A stretch of 64,000 bases of DNA, taken from positions 1 through 64,000 of the forward strand of contig CAZNDG010000012.1 of NCBI GenBank assembly GCA_964571695.1, given 5' to 3'. This stretch comes from UBA8958 sp964571695 (GTDB taxonomy: Bacteria > Desulfobacterota > Syntrophia > Syntrophales > UBA8958). The notes beneath the pieces are model-generated. The model was given only the letters and a program-made list of their open reading frames with translations. It had not been told where the DNA came from and ran no database searches. Numbering within the stretch: the first letter of the stretch is position 1; every line of letters starts with the position of its first letter. Positions 1-8,603 of this stretch are shown in pieces. Both the position numbers and the translations under genes were made by a program.

Positions 1-87
1 GGTAATGAATAAGGTTTATACGTTACCCATTCAGAGGCGAAAAAGATTTCTGAGCTGCGGCGAAGCCATTTTTCAAAGGTCTCAGGT
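1..87 (+). repeat. Dispersed ~150-bp repeat, copy 1 (cut by window start)
   Basis: This stretch shares its order of short blocks (TTTATACGTTACCCATT, GATTTCTGAGC, CGGCGAAGCCATTTTTCAAAG) with copies at 10085-10233, 60361-60428 and 63191-63336. Only the part nearer the GAAGCC end is inside the window. Any short reading frame here is inside the repeat and is not credible as a gene. Confidence 0.85.
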
Positions 88-227
88 TATAAATAGCGCT
101 CTCCGGGGGTGGCGCCGCAATAGCGATTGCGGGCGGATTATTTGCGGTTATGGTTGTTTCCCACCCTTTGCGGATAGATGTGACACTCATGTCGGACCTT
201 GTCAAGACGAAAACGGCATAAATTATA

Positions 228-298
228 TTGACATCCATGAAAAACAATTATCGAAATGATCGTACCCGCTACGGGTGCAATTGTACCCATAGTGGGTA
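228..298 (+). promoter_or_regulatory. Promoter-like region with two tandem palindromes
   Basis: A TTGACA hexamer lies at 228-233, followed by two similar palindromes: TACCC-N5-GGGTG at 263-277 and TACCC-N5-GGGTA at 284-298. Their starts are 21 bp apart, about two helical turns, as expected for a dimeric repressor binding cooperatively on one face. A GGAGG ribosome site and an ATG follow directly. No clear -10 hexamer is seen at ideal spacing. That it is an operator is inferred; the regulator is unknown. Confidence 0.45.
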
Positions 299-311
299 TA
301 TGGAGGCAAAA

Positions 312-419
312 ATGGGTACGTTGAACATAACAGAACTTCTGATCAGCAACCTTCCAAAAATTACAGGCAACGATCCGGAAAGTACTGGCTATTCTTCACT
401 TTGCCTTTCATCCGTTTGA
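312..419 (+). pseudogene. Short 35-codon frame behind a strong ribosome site, possible gene remnant
   Basis: ATG at 312 is preceded by GGAGG at 302-306 with a 5-nt gap, and by the tandem palindromes upstream. The frame codes for 35 residues (begins MGTLNITELL) and its end overlaps the 3' end of tyrA on the other strand. I recognise no family. The good expression signals with a very short frame suggest the 5' remnant of an autoregulated gene, or a genuine small protein. The evidence is weak. Confidence 0.3.
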
Positions 420-1237
420 CGAAGTCGTTCCTCTGCCGATTCGTGCGTATCCGACCCGGGGGATGGCGAACTTTCGCTGATTGCCCTGAGCTGTTTGGCC
501 AGGGTGGCGGCATCGCCCTCCCGGACCGGCGCCAGCAGCGCTTCAAGATTATTTATGGCTGATATAATTAACTTTTTTCCATAGGGATTGCCGGCGATTA
601 GGTGGGCGTAAAGATCGGGCTGGCTGAAGAGGCGGTGGAGATGATCCAGACGTTCCCGAAAGACCGGCGTGGAAAAATGCCGCAATTCCTCCGGCTCGAT
701 GCCGGCGGTGGCTACGGATAGGCCCAGCACCGCGGTGAGGAAATGGTTGAGGGCCTGGATGACGGCCATCAGTTCGTCGTGCCGTGCCGGGGTGGTTTCC
801 ATCAGGCGCGCCCCGTTTTTCTCCAGGATATCCTTAAGCCAGGGCAGCCAGGAGTTTCCCCGGGCCGGGCAGACGGCGATGTTCTGGCCGGACAGGGAAG
901 AGACGCCGGGGCCGAAGAGGGGATGGAGGCCGATGACCTCCGCGACGGAGGCGGCCAGCATGGCCCGCACCGGCCCTTCCTTGAGAGATGTCAAGTCCAG
1001 GAGCAGGGACTCCTTGGGCAGGCAGGGACCGATCTTCCTGATGACATCTTCCGTGACGGCTATGGGCACGCTGACGATAACCACCGGACAGGCCGCCGCC
1101 AGGGACGCATAATCGGGACCCCGGGTCCGGCCGGTCGCCACCACCGGATAGCCGGCCCGCCGGAAGAACTTGGAGAACCACTTGCCCATGCCCCCGGTGC
1201 CGCCGATGATCCCGATGGAAAATATCCCCGTCTTCAT
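389..1237 (-). CDS. tyrA: Prephenate dehydrogenase
   Basis: Likely converts prephenate to 4-hydroxyphenylpyruvate with NAD+, the committed step to tyrosine, in the cytoplasm. The 282-aa protein starts with a Rossmann nucleotide loop (GGTGGMG, residues 12-18) and carries the family block GLHPLFGPG (103-111) with the catalytic His. An all-helical dimerisation half follows. There is no fused chorismate mutase and no C-terminal ACT domain, so it is the short monofunctional type. The last ~30 residues are Ser/Glu-rich and unconserved. It is the distal gene of the aromatic cluster, 77 bp after aroC. Arogenate rather than prephenate specificity cannot be excluded by eye. Confidence 0.88.
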   Translation of the reverse strand: MKTGIFSIGIIGGTGGMGKWFSKFFRRAGYPVVATGRTRGPDYASLAAACPVVIVSVPIAVTEDVIRKIGPCLPKESLLLDLTSLKEGPVRAMLAASVAEVIGLHPLFGPGVSSLSGQNIAVCPARGNSWLPWLKDILEKNGARLMETTPARHDELMAVIQALNHFLTAVLGLSVATAGIEPEELRHFSTPVFRERLDHLHRLFSQPDLYAHLIAGNPYGKKLIISAINNLEALLAPVREGDAATLAKQLRAISESSPSPGSDTHESAEERLRQTDERQSEE

Positions 1238-1314
1238 GCCTCCTCCTTGGTCATCGCTCCATATCGGTCCACGGCGGCCGCTCCATGCCGCTAATCCGTA
1301 AAAAGGTTGTCATT

Positions 1315-2487
1315 TCAAAGCCCTCTTCCGCCCCGGTGGGATTCTCGATCACAAAGCGTCGAAGGAGTGCCTAATGAAGCCCCGTTGTCGATTGTCCTCG
1401 ACAGTTCCTCCGGCCCGCAGCCCCGCAGCCGCGTAATCCCCAGCGCCTCCTGGCGGAGGAGATGATCCGCCAAGACCAGGCAGACCATGGCCTCGCAGAC
1501 CGGGAGGATCCGGGGGATGACGGAGACGTCGTGGCGGCCCCGGACGGTTAGGCGAACCGGGTTGCCGTCCCGGTCGATAGTCGTCTGTTCCCGGCCCAGG
1601 GACGGGATGGGCTTGCAGGCCGCCCGGATCACCAGGTCCTGGCCCGTGGAGATCCCCGCCAGGATCCCGCCGGCGTTGTTGGTGGCAAACCCCCCCGGAA
1701 CGAGGCAATCGTTGTTTTCCGAGCCCGTCATGGCGGCGGCGGCGAAACCGGCGCCGATTTCCACTCCCTTGACCGTGCCGATCCCCATGATAGCCCCGGC
1801 CAGGTCGGCGTCGAGCTTGGCGAAGACCGGCTCGCCCAGACCGGCGGGGCATCCCCGGACGATGATCTCCACCTTTCCGCCCAGGCTGTCTCCCTGGCGG
1901 CGCGCCGCGTCCAGCGCCGCCTCCATCTTCCGGGCCGCCTCCGGATCGGGGCAGTGGAGGCGGTTGCCGGCGGCCGCGGCGGGATTGCCGGCGGCCGCCG
2001 TGATGCCGCCCAGGGCGACGGTGTAGGCCGTGACGGTTATCCCCTGAATGGTCAGCAGCTTCCGGGCCACCGCCCCGGCGGCTACCCGGGCGGCGGTTTC
2101 CCGCCCCGAGGCCCGGCCGCCGCCCCGGTGATCCCGGAGGCCGTATTTCCGCTCGTAGGTAAAATCTCCGTGTCCCGGCCGATACACATTGCGGAGTTCT
2201 TCATAGTCGCCGCTCCGGGCGTCGCGGTTCCGGATGACGAGGGAGATGGGCGTGCCCATAGTCTGACCCTCAAAAACACCGGAGAGGATCTCGACCTGAT
2301 CCGTCTCCTGCCGGGGCGACGCGCCCGGGGCCTGTCCGGGTTTGCGCCGTTCCAGATCCGCCTGGATGTCCGCCGCCGTCAGCTCCAAACGCGGCGGGCA
2401 GCCGTCTATGACGACACCGATGGCGGGGCCGTGGGACTCTCCCCAGGTGGTGACCCGAAAAAGGACGCCGGTAGTGTTACCTGACAT
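1315..2487 (-). CDS. aroC: Chorismate synthase
   Basis: Catalyses the last shikimate step, EPSP to chorismate, using reduced FMN without net redox change. The 390-aa length fits the family. Hallmarks seen are the N-terminal TTWGESHGPAIG block, the central RPGHGDFTYERKYG and RGGGRASGRETAARV blocks, and RHDVSVIPR near the C-terminus. The start codon lies 11 bp inside the 3' end of aroK, so the two are probably translationally coupled. The extreme C-terminus (after ~residue 365) is Gly/Arg/Ser-rich and not conserved. Family membership is secure. Confidence 0.96.
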   Translation of the reverse strand: MSGNTTGVLFRVTTWGESHGPAIGVVIDGCPPRLELTAADIQADLERRKPGQAPGASPRQETDQVEILSGVFEGQTMGTPISLVIRNRDARSGDYEELRNVYRPGHGDFTYERKYGLRDHRGGGRASGRETAARVAAGAVARKLLTIQGITVTAYTVALGGITAAAGNPAAAAGNRLHCPDPEAARKMEAALDAARRQGDSLGGKVEIIVRGCPAGLGEPVFAKLDADLAGAIMGIGTVKGVEIGAGFAAAAMTGSENNDCLVPGGFATNNAGGILAGISTGQDLVIRAACKPIPSLGREQTTIDRDGNPVRLTVRGRHDVSVIPRILPVCEAMVCLVLADHLLRQEALGITRLRGCGPEELSRTIDNGASLGTPSTLCDRESHRGGRGL

Positions 2488-3046
2488 CGCTATTCATCTC
2501 CTTTGATTTGATTTTCTTCATTTTTGCCACTAAACCCATGATCTCCGCGGCGACCTCCGCGACGGTCAACCGGCTGGTGTCCACCACTCCGTCGGCGACC
2601 CGGCGGTAGGCCGGTTCCCGTTCCCGGAGGAGCGATTTGATTTCCGCGCCCGCATCGCCGCCGGACAGGGGCGGTCGCTGGTCTCCGCTCTCCGGGGCCT
2701 GCCCCAGGCGCTTCCTGATCGTGGCCACATCGGCGGTCAGCCAAAAAAACACCCCCCGGATCTTCAGATCCGCCACGTTGCGGCGATCGAGAACGGCGCC
2801 GCCGCCCAGGGAGATGACCAGACCGTCCCGGTGGGCGATTTCCCGGATGCAGGCCCGCTCCGCGCTGCGAAAGGCGGGCCACCCGCCGTCGGCGACGAGC
2901 GCGCGGATCGATTTCCCCGTCCGCTCCTGGACCAGGGCGTCCGTGTCGAGAAACGGCCGCCGCATCTTTTCCGCCACCACCCGGCCCGCGGAGGTCTTGC
3001 CGCAGGCCCGGTAGCCGATCAACACTATGTTCATCATATTTTGCAA
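2477..3046 (-). CDS. aroK: Shikimate kinase
   Basis: Phosphorylates shikimate to shikimate 3-phosphate with ATP. A P-loop GYRACGKT lies at residues 11-18, followed by the shikimate-binding DTD motif, a conserved FRSAE arginine, the GGGAVLD block and a lid region with several Arg. The protein is 189 aa from the first ATG; starts at residues 4 or 5 (MNIVLIGY) are equally plausible because the ribosome site is weak. The gene begins 1 nt after the aroA stop and overlaps aroC by 11 bp, a tightly packed operon arrangement. Confidence 0.94.
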   Translation of the reverse strand: MQNMMNIVLIGYRACGKTSAGRVVAEKMRRPFLDTDALVQERTGKSIRALVADGGWPAFRSAERACIREIAHRDGLVISLGGGAVLDRRNVADLKIRGVFFWLTADVATIRKRLGQAPESGDQRPPLSGGDAGAEIKSLLREREPAYRRVADGVVDTSRLTVAEVAAEIMGLVAKMKKIKSKEMNSDVR

Positions 3047-4333
3047 TTAGACCTGCCTTTGATCATATAATTTATCCAGCTCCCGCCAGAAGCCCGGAAA
3101 GGACTTGTCCACGCAGCGGGGATTCCGGATCTTCACCCCCGGGACGACCAGACCCAACACGGCGAAACTCATGGCGATCCGGTGGTCGTTGTAGGTTTCG
3201 ATTTCTGAGCCGTGGGGATTGCCGCCGTCGATGACGAGGCCGTCCGGTTTCTCTTCCACCGGGACGCCCATCTTCCTCAGCTCCTCCGCCAGAGCCGCCA
3301 GCCGGTCGCTCTCCTTAATCCGGAGCTGGGCCACATTGGCGATCACCGTTCGCCCCGGCCGCACCGCGGCCAGGACTGCCAGGGTGGGGACCATGTCGGG
3401 CATGTCCTGGAGATCGAAGCGCCGCATCCCGGCCCGGAGCGGCCCGCCGGCAACCGCCGCTCCGTTTCCCCTGAGGGAGATGTCGCAGCCCAGTTCCTCC
3501 AGGAGCTTCAGGAAGCCGATGTCGCCCTGCCGGGTCCGGAGGGGGACGTTCTCGACCGCCACGCTGCCCCCGGTGAGGGCCGCGGCCAGGAAGAAGTAAG
3601 CGGCGCTGGAGGCGTCGCCCTCGATCCGGCAGTCCGTCCCCCGGTAGCTCTGGCCGCCCCGGATAATGTAACGGTCGGGAGTTTCCGTCCGGACCTCCAC
3701 GCCGAATTCCCTCATGGCCTCGACGGTGACGGCGATGTAGGGCCGGGAGGGGATCAGTCCGGCCAAGTCTATCCGCATATCCCCCGCCGCGTAGGGGGCG
3801 GCGATGAGGAGGGCGGAGACGTACTGGCTGCTGTCGAGGTCCCGCAGGGTAACACTGCCGCCCGGCAATCCCGAAGTGCGAATCGAAACGGGGGGATAGC
3901 CTTCGCGGCTAAGTCCCCGGGCCGTGATGCCGAGGCTGTTCAGGGCCGCCAGCAGCGGGGCGAGGGGTCGTTCCTGAAGCCGTTCGTCGCCGGTGAGGAG
4001 GAACTCCCCCCGGCCGATGGCGGTCACCCCGGTGAGGATCCGCATGGCTGTACCGTTGTTACCCAGGTAGATCTCCCGGCCCGGATTTTCCAGGCGGCCG
4101 CCGGTGCCGCCCACGACGAGGTCGTCCTGCCGGGGGGTGATGACGGCCCCCAGGGCCCGGAGGGCGGCGGTGAGGTGCGTGGTGTCCTCCGCCACGAGGG
4201 GGCGACGCAGCAGAGACTCCCCCCGGGCGAGGGCGGCAAGGATCAACGCCCGCTGGGTGTAGCTCTTGGAACCGGGCACGGCCACGGCGGCGTTCAGTGG
4301 ATGGAACAGCGGTCTGATGTCAACGGTTTCCAT
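3047..4333 (-). CDS. aroA: 3-phosphoshikimate 1-carboxyvinyltransferase (EPSP synthase)
   Basis: Joins shikimate 3-phosphate and phosphoenolpyruvate to give EPSP. The chosen ATG at 4333 gives 428 aa, the normal length; 13 extra codons upstream look unconserved. Landmarks are PGSKSYTQRALI near the N-terminus, LGNNGTAMRILTG (the substrate loop, GNNGTAMR instead of the common GNAGTAMR), DSSQYVSALL, DMPDMVPTLA with the catalytic Asp, and RIKESDRLAA and YNDHRIAMSF near the C-terminus. About 210 bp with simple inverted repeats separate it from aroE. aroK follows immediately. Inhibitor sensitivity cannot be judged from the sequence. Confidence 0.95.
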   Translation of the reverse strand: METVDIRPLFHPLNAAVAVPGSKSYTQRALILAALARGESLLRRPLVAEDTTHLTAALRALGAVITPRQDDLVVGGTGGRLENPGREIYLGNNGTAMRILTGVTAIGRGEFLLTGDERLQERPLAPLLAALNSLGITARGLSREGYPPVSIRTSGLPGGSVTLRDLDSSQYVSALLIAAPYAAGDMRIDLAGLIPSRPYIAVTVEAMREFGVEVRTETPDRYIIRGGQSYRGTDCRIEGDASSAAYFFLAAALTGGSVAVENVPLRTRQGDIGFLKLLEELGCDISLRGNGAAVAGGPLRAGMRRFDLQDMPDMVPTLAVLAAVRPGRTVIANVAQLRIKESDRLAALAEELRKMGVPVEEKPDGLVIDGGNPHGSEIETYNDHRIAMSFAVLGLVVPGVKIRNPRCVDKSFPGFWRELDKLYDQRQV

Positions 4334-4365
4334 AATATCATTCTCGATGGATCGGTATAAAGTCT

Positions 4366-4500
4366 CACCCAACCCTCCCCTTCAAGGGGAGGGTTGGGGT
4401 GGGGATGGGTTTAATCCCCTCCTGCCATTACCGGTAATAACCCCATCTCCCTCCTTGCCTCCCCCTTGCAGGGGTAGGAACAAACCACGAAGGGGATGGG
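4366..4500. repeat. Intergenic inverted repeats between aroE and aroA
   Basis: AACCCTCCCC (4371-4380) and GGGGAGGGTT (4386-4395) form a perfect 10-bp stem with a TTCAA loop, followed by GGGGTGGGGATGGG. A related, weaker C/G-rich block lies at about 4450-4500, and a diverged copy (CTCTCCTTTAAGGG...GTGGGGATGGG) at about 5570-5605 between aroD and aroE. These look like copies of one short extragenic palindrome. No U-tract follows on the minus strand, so a classic terminator is unlikely. Confidence 0.6.
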
Positions 4501-4544
4501 GAAAACACTTTTTGCGAAGTCATTGCAAAGGCAGCGCCGCCAGG

Positions 4545-5342
4545 TCATAACTCCGGCAGCGCCGCCAGGACAACCCGTTGCATGACCGCCGCCGGCGCCT
4601 CCCGGCCGGTCCAGATCCGGATCTGCTCCGCCCCCTGGCGGACGAAGAGGCCGATGCCGCTTATGGGGGTGCAACCGGCCGCCTCGGCTTCCCGGAGCAG
4701 CTTCGTCTTGCGGGGATTATAAACAGCGTCCATGACGAAGCGGAAATTGGGCAACGACTCCGGGGCCACCGGTGATTGTTCCGTATACGGATGCATGCCC
4801 ACGGGGGTTGTATTGATCAGCACATCGGCCCGGAAGTCCGCTACGGCGGCCAGGGGTCGGACCGGACAATGAAAGTCCCGGACCAGCGCCGCTCCCCGTT
4901 CGGGGGTCCGGTTGAAGATCACCGGCATGCCCCCTTGGCGGAGGATGCCGAAAATCGCCGCCCTGGCCATGCCGCCCGCCCCGAGGACGGCAAAGGTGTT
5001 TCCCCGGATCGGGACGTGCTCTTGCAGTTCCCGGACAAGACCGAGCCAGTCCGTGTTGTCCCCGACAAAACAATCCGCCTGCCTGACAACGGTATTGACG
5101 GCACCGATCATCCGGGCGTTCGCCGTGACTTCATCAAGATGGGCGGCGATCCCCTCCTTGTGGGGAATGGTGACGCTGGCGCCGTCCAGACTAAGGGATC
5201 TCATCCGGGGGATGATTTCCCCCGCGTCAGCCAACCGGTATGCCTTGTAGGAGGCCTTAAGTCCCATGGAAGCATAGGCGGCCCGGTGCATAGCCGGGGA
5301 AAGGCTGTGCCCTATGGGGTCGCCGAAGAGGGCAAAGCGCAT
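4545..5342 (-). CDS. aroE: Shikimate dehydrogenase
   Basis: NADPH-dependent reduction of 3-dehydroshikimate to shikimate. The start at 5342 (MRFALFGDP) is preferred because an AAGGA ribosome site sits 6 nt upstream and the family begins here; the open frame extends 36 codons further upstream without conservation. The product is 265 aa. Motifs are FGDPIGHSLSPAMH (substrate site), SVTIPHKE with the catalytic Lys, GAVNTVV, GDNTDWLG, the dinucleotide loop GAGGMARAA, NRTPER, and INTTPVGM in the C-terminal half. It is separated by 318 bp from aroD upstream, so an internal promoter is possible. Confidence 0.95.
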   Translation of the reverse strand: MRFALFGDPIGHSLSPAMHRAAYASMGLKASYKAYRLADAGEIIPRMRSLSLDGASVTIPHKEGIAAHLDEVTANARMIGAVNTVVRQADCFVGDNTDWLGLVRELQEHVPIRGNTFAVLGAGGMARAAIFGILRQGGMPVIFNRTPERGAALVRDFHCPVRPLAAVADFRADVLINTTPVGMHPYTEQSPVAPESLPNFRFVMDAVYNPRKTKLLREAEAAGCTPISGIGLFVRQGAEQIRIWTGREAPAAVMQRVVLAALPEL

Positions 5343-5660
5343 ACCGCATCCTTCTAACGATTCCCGCTCGGGCCTGTTATCGCCATTGCTGTGCAAGCCG
5401 GCAGCCGAGTTTTTAGTATGAAAATACATCCGTTGGTCTCCCTTAAACATTTTTCATCGTTCGTGGGTGTTGGATAAAATTAAATTCTTTCGCGGATGTG
5501 TTCCCATATATTCGATTTCATTCATGTCCGGCTTCATTAATTCCTGGATTTGGTCACCAATAATTTTCCTCTCCTTTAAGGGAAGGCTCAAGGTGGGGAT
5601 GGGTATTCCATTATATGAACATTAGGCTTCGCTTTCGTCCCTATTCACGACGGGATGCCG
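5343..5660. other. Gene-free stretch between aroD and aroE
   Basis: No supported gene or RNA is seen. It holds the unconserved upstream extension of the aroE frame and, at about 5570-5605, a diverged copy of the C/G-rich palindrome described at 4366-4500. No clear promoter hexamers were recognised on the minus strand. Confidence 0.5.
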
Positions 5661-6374
5661 TTATGGGTGTTGCATGTTCTTCCCCGGAGGAATCAATAAA
5701 GCCAGCGCCTTTTGCATCTCTTTGCAGGTGAACTGCCCCGGCGCCGTTTCCCGGCCCCTGGCAGCCGTGGCGTAGGTAAGGTGGGCGCCGAGCAGCAGCG
5801 ACATGACCCGGCTGATCTTTCCCTGTTCGCCCATGGCGAAGGCGATGATCTCCTGCCCCCGCTGCTTGGAATAGGGGATCAAGGACAAGATACGGAGATT
5901 GTCCTCCGGAAGCCGGGCCAGGGTAACCACCTTGACGATGTCGCCCCCCTTTTCCCGACAGGCGCGCCAATGCCGCCGCAGGGAACCCACTCCCGGCGTG
6001 CCCCGCCAGTCGTGGCAGGAGATGATGATCCGGGGGCGCGGGCCGCTTTTTCCCGCCGCCGCTGCCGCGGTGAACAGTCTTTCCGCCAGCCGGTCATCGG
6101 TCGCCGCTTCCAGGTCGAGATAATCGGCGCCGTTGACCGCGGCCCGGCAGAGTAAGTCGAGCCGCTGTTCCTCCGTACCGGCGAAGCTGCCTCCTTCCTT
6201 CCGGCGGCGGTTGGTAACGATAACGGGCCGGGTTTTCGCCCGGAGCAGCACCGCCAGATCGAGGTCGGCGATCAGGTCGAGACGCAGCTCGATGAGCGTG
6301 GCGGTGGGAGGGCAGGCGGCCATTTTTTTCAGGACCTCCGCCATGCTGTCCCCGCCCAGGGAGAGGCAGATCAC
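5661..6374 (-). CDS. aroD: 3-dehydroquinate dehydratase, type I
   Basis: Schiff-base dehydration of 3-dehydroquinate to 3-dehydroshikimate. The gene starts with GTG at 6374, preceded by a strong AGGAGG site, and shares GTGA with the pheA stop (4-bp overlap). A much longer open frame continues upstream but is antisense-like, in another frame of pheA. The 237-aa product has IELRLDLIAD near the N-terminus, NRRRKEGGSF (substrate Arg), DYLDLEA, IISCHDW with the catalytic His, DIVKVVTLA with the Schiff-base Lys, and AFAMGEQGKISR near the end. This is the class I fold, not the AroQ type. Confidence 0.93.
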   Translation of the reverse strand: MICLSLGGDSMAEVLKKMAACPPTATLIELRLDLIADLDLAVLLRAKTRPVIVTNRRRKEGGSFAGTEEQRLDLLCRAAVNGADYLDLEAATDDRLAERLFTAAAAAGKSGPRPRIIISCHDWRGTPGVGSLRRHWRACREKGGDIVKVVTLARLPEDNLRILSLIPYSKQRGQEIIAFAMGEQGKISRVMSLLLGAHLTYATAARGRETAPGQFTCKEMQKALALLIPPGKNMQHP

Positions 6375-7450
6375 TGTCCCTCCTCTCCCCGGGCGTAGGA
6401 ACCGAGGACCTTGATGAAAGTCGTGGTGTTTGCCATCTCCTGAAGGCATCCGGCCACCGGTTCGTCTTCCCGGTGCCCGGCCAGATCGGCGAAGAAGAAA
6501 TATTCCCACTTCCGGTCCCGGAGGGGGTGGGACTCGATGCGCAGGAGGTTGATCCTTTCCCGGGCAATGGGAGCCAGGGCCTGGTGCAGGGCCCCCGGAA
6601 CATGGGGAGTTCCGAAGAGGATGGATGTCTTGTCCCTGCCGGTCAGCTCCCCTTCCCCGCGGCCGAGGACGAGGAAGCGGGTGGTGTTGCCCGGATTGTC
6701 CTCTATGTCCGCCGCCAGGATCGCCAGGCCGTTGATCTCCCCGGTGAGCCGGCTTCCCACCGCCGCCCCGGCGGGATCGACCAGGGCCTGTCTGCCCGCG
6801 GCGGATGTGCTGGCCGTCTCGCACTGCTCGACCCGGGGAAGGTTCTCGGCGAGCCAGCGCCGGCACTGGGCCAGGGCCTGGGGGTGGGAGTAAACACGTT
6901 CGATTTCCTCCCGCCGGGCATGGTTTGTGAGGAGGCACAGGGAAACCGGCAGGAAGATTTCCGCCCTGATTGATAGGGGAGTCGCGATGAGTCGGCGCAG
7001 GGTATGGCCCACGGAGCCCTCGGTGGAGTTTTCCACGGGGACGATGCCCAGGAAGTTCCGATCCCGTTCCGCCCGGTCGAAGACATGGTCGATGGTGGCG
7101 GCGGGCCACAGTTCCGCGCCGTGGCCGAAATGGGCCCGGGCGGCCAGGTGGCTGAAGGAGCCTTTCGGACCGAGATAGGCGACGGTCAGCGGCGCCTGGA
7201 GCGCCCGGGAGGAGGAAAAAATCTCCCGGAAGATCTCCGCGACTGCCTGGTCTGGCAATGGCCCCGCATTGTGCCGTTTCAGGAAGGCCAGGATCCGGGC
7301 CTCCTGGTCGGGACGGTAAACGTCGGCGTCGGCTTCTTTCTTGACCTTGCCGATGGCGACGGACCGCGACGCCCGTTCGTTCAAAAGGCGCAGCAATTCC
7401 GTGTCGATGTCCCGCACCTCCCGACGAAGTGTTTCCAGTGATTTTTTCAT
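6371..7450 (-). CDS. pheA: Bifunctional chorismate mutase / prephenate dehydratase
   Basis: Likely converts chorismate to prephenate and then phenylpyruvate, committing to phenylalanine. The 359-aa P-protein has an AroQ-type helical mutase domain at about 1-85 (RREVRDIDTELLRLLNERA), a dehydratase domain at about 91-275 (YLGPKGSFSH, VPVENSTEGSV, and DNPGNTTRFLVLG with the catalytic Thr-Arg-Phe) and a C-terminal ACT domain at about 285-355. The ACT signature reads ESHP instead of the usual ESRP. The ACT domain suggests allosteric inhibition by Phe. It lies 16 bp after aroB and overlaps aroD by 4 bp. Confidence 0.94.
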   Translation of the reverse strand: MKKSLETLRREVRDIDTELLRLLNERASRSVAIGKVKKEADADVYRPDQEARILAFLKRHNAGPLPDQAVAEIFREIFSSSRALQAPLTVAYLGPKGSFSHLAARAHFGHGAELWPAATIDHVFDRAERDRNFLGIVPVENSTEGSVGHTLRRLIATPLSIRAEIFLPVSLCLLTNHARREEIERVYSHPQALAQCRRWLAENLPRVEQCETASTSAAGRQALVDPAGAAVGSRLTGEINGLAILAADIEDNPGNTTRFLVLGRGEGELTGRDKTSILFGTPHVPGALHQALAPIARERINLLRIESHPLRDRKWEYFFFADLAGHREDEPVAGCLQEMANTTTFIKVLGSYARGEEGQ

Positions 7451-7466
7451 CTTTCCTCTTCCGGCG

Positions 7467-8603
7467 TCACTTGCCGCCTGTCTTAACCCGGCGCTGTACC
7501 TTCCGTTCCGGTGCCGCCGCCGGTAGGATCTCCCTGATCCTCTCGACCGGGATTCCCCCGTTGACGAATGGCATCCCCGGCCTCTTCAGGAGGACGAAAT
7601 GGATCATGCCGCCTGTCTTCTTCTTGTCATGTTCCATCCGGGCCATGATGGCCTCACGGTCCAGGGCGGCGGGCAGCCGGACAGGCAGCCCCAGCTTCTG
7701 GAGGAGCGCGACGATCCGCTCGCCGTCAGCTTCGGGGAGGTGGCCGAGGCGCTGGGAAAGGGCCAGTGCCCCCGCCATGCCGATCGAAACCGCCTCGCCG
7801 TGGGGAAGGGCGTAGGCGGACGCCGCTTCGACGGCGTGACCGAGGGTGTGGCCGAAATTGAGGATACGCCGCAGCCCATGCTCCTTTTCGTCTATCTCGA
7901 CGATCTTCTTCTTGATTTCTCCCGCCCTCGTCACTATGGGCAGGAGGGTGTCCAGGTCGTCGCCCCGCCGCAGGATTGCCGCCCGGTCCTCCAGGATTTC
8001 CAACAGACCGGGATCGTCGATGACGGCGCATTTGACGATCTCCGCCAGACCGTTGCCCATTTCCCGCGCCGGCAGGGTCCGGAGGAATTCCAGGTCCGCG
8101 AAGACCGCCTTGGGCTGGTGAAAGGTCCCCAGGATGTTCTTGGCGGCAGGGAGATCAACGCCGGTCTTGCCGCCGATGCTGCTGTCCACCTGGGCCAGGA
8201 GGGTGGTGGGGAATTGGAGGCAGGGGATCCCCCGCATGTAGATGGAGGCGACGAACCCCGTCAAATCGCCCACCACGCCGCCGCCCAGGGCGATAAGTCC
8301 CGTGGCGCGGTCCGCCCCCCGGCGGAGTAGTTCCTCGGCAACGGCGACGGCGGTAGCCATGGTCTTGGCCTCCTCGCCGGCGGGAATGGTGATGGACTCC
8401 AGCGACAACCCCGCCTTCCGCAGGGTTTCCGCCACCCGCTCTCCGTGGAGGGCGGCGACTTTGGCGTCGGTGATGAGGAAATACCGCTGCGCCCAGTTTC
8501 CCTTGGCGATGAGCAGGGCCGCCCGATCCAGGATATCCCGGCCGATGAAAACTTCATGGGACCGGGATGTCTTCTTCTCGAGACTGATCTTGAAGCGGTT
8601 CAT
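7467..8603 (-). CDS. aroB: 3-dehydroquinate synthase
   Basis: NAD- and metal-dependent cyclisation of DAHP to 3-dehydroquinate. The true start is ATG at 8603 (MNRFKISLEKK), which overlaps the aroF stop as ATGA; the frame continues upstream only as a shadow of aroF. The 378-aa protein has the NAD loop ALGGGVVGDLTGF, FPTTLLAQVDSSIGGKTG, the metal-site Glu in GLAEIVKCA, and the two His blocks FGHTLGHAVE and LPHGEAVSIGM. Length and motif order are typical. Coupling to aroF is likely through the overlap. Confidence 0.96.
   Translation of the reverse strand: MNRFKISLEKKTSRSHEVFIGRDILDRAALLIAKGNWAQRYFLITDAKVAALHGERVAETLRKAGLSLESITIPAGEEAKTMATAVAVAEELLRRGADRATGLIALGGGVVGDLTGFVASIYMRGIPCLQFPTTLLAQVDSSIGGKTGVDLPAAKNILGTFHQPKAVFADLEFLRTLPAREMGNGLAEIVKCAVIDDPGLLEILEDRAAILRRGDDLDTLLPIVTRAGEIKKKIVEIDEKEHGLRRILNFGHTLGHAVEAASAYALPHGEAVSIGMAGALALSQRLGHLPEADGERIVALLQKLGLPVRLPAALDREAIMARMEHDKKKTGGMIHFVLLKRPGMPFVNGGIPVERIREILPAAAPERKVQRRVKTGGK

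Noticed and set aside
3212..4360. A 382-codon plus-strand frame opposite aroA
   Set aside because: No conserved features; antisense shadow of a well-identified gene.
5661..7109. A 482-codon minus-strand frame over aroD and the pheA region
   Set aside because: Only the last 237 codons are AroD; the upstream part is in a different frame of pheA and is Pro/Gly/Arg-rich. The true start is the GTG at 6374 behind AGGAGG.
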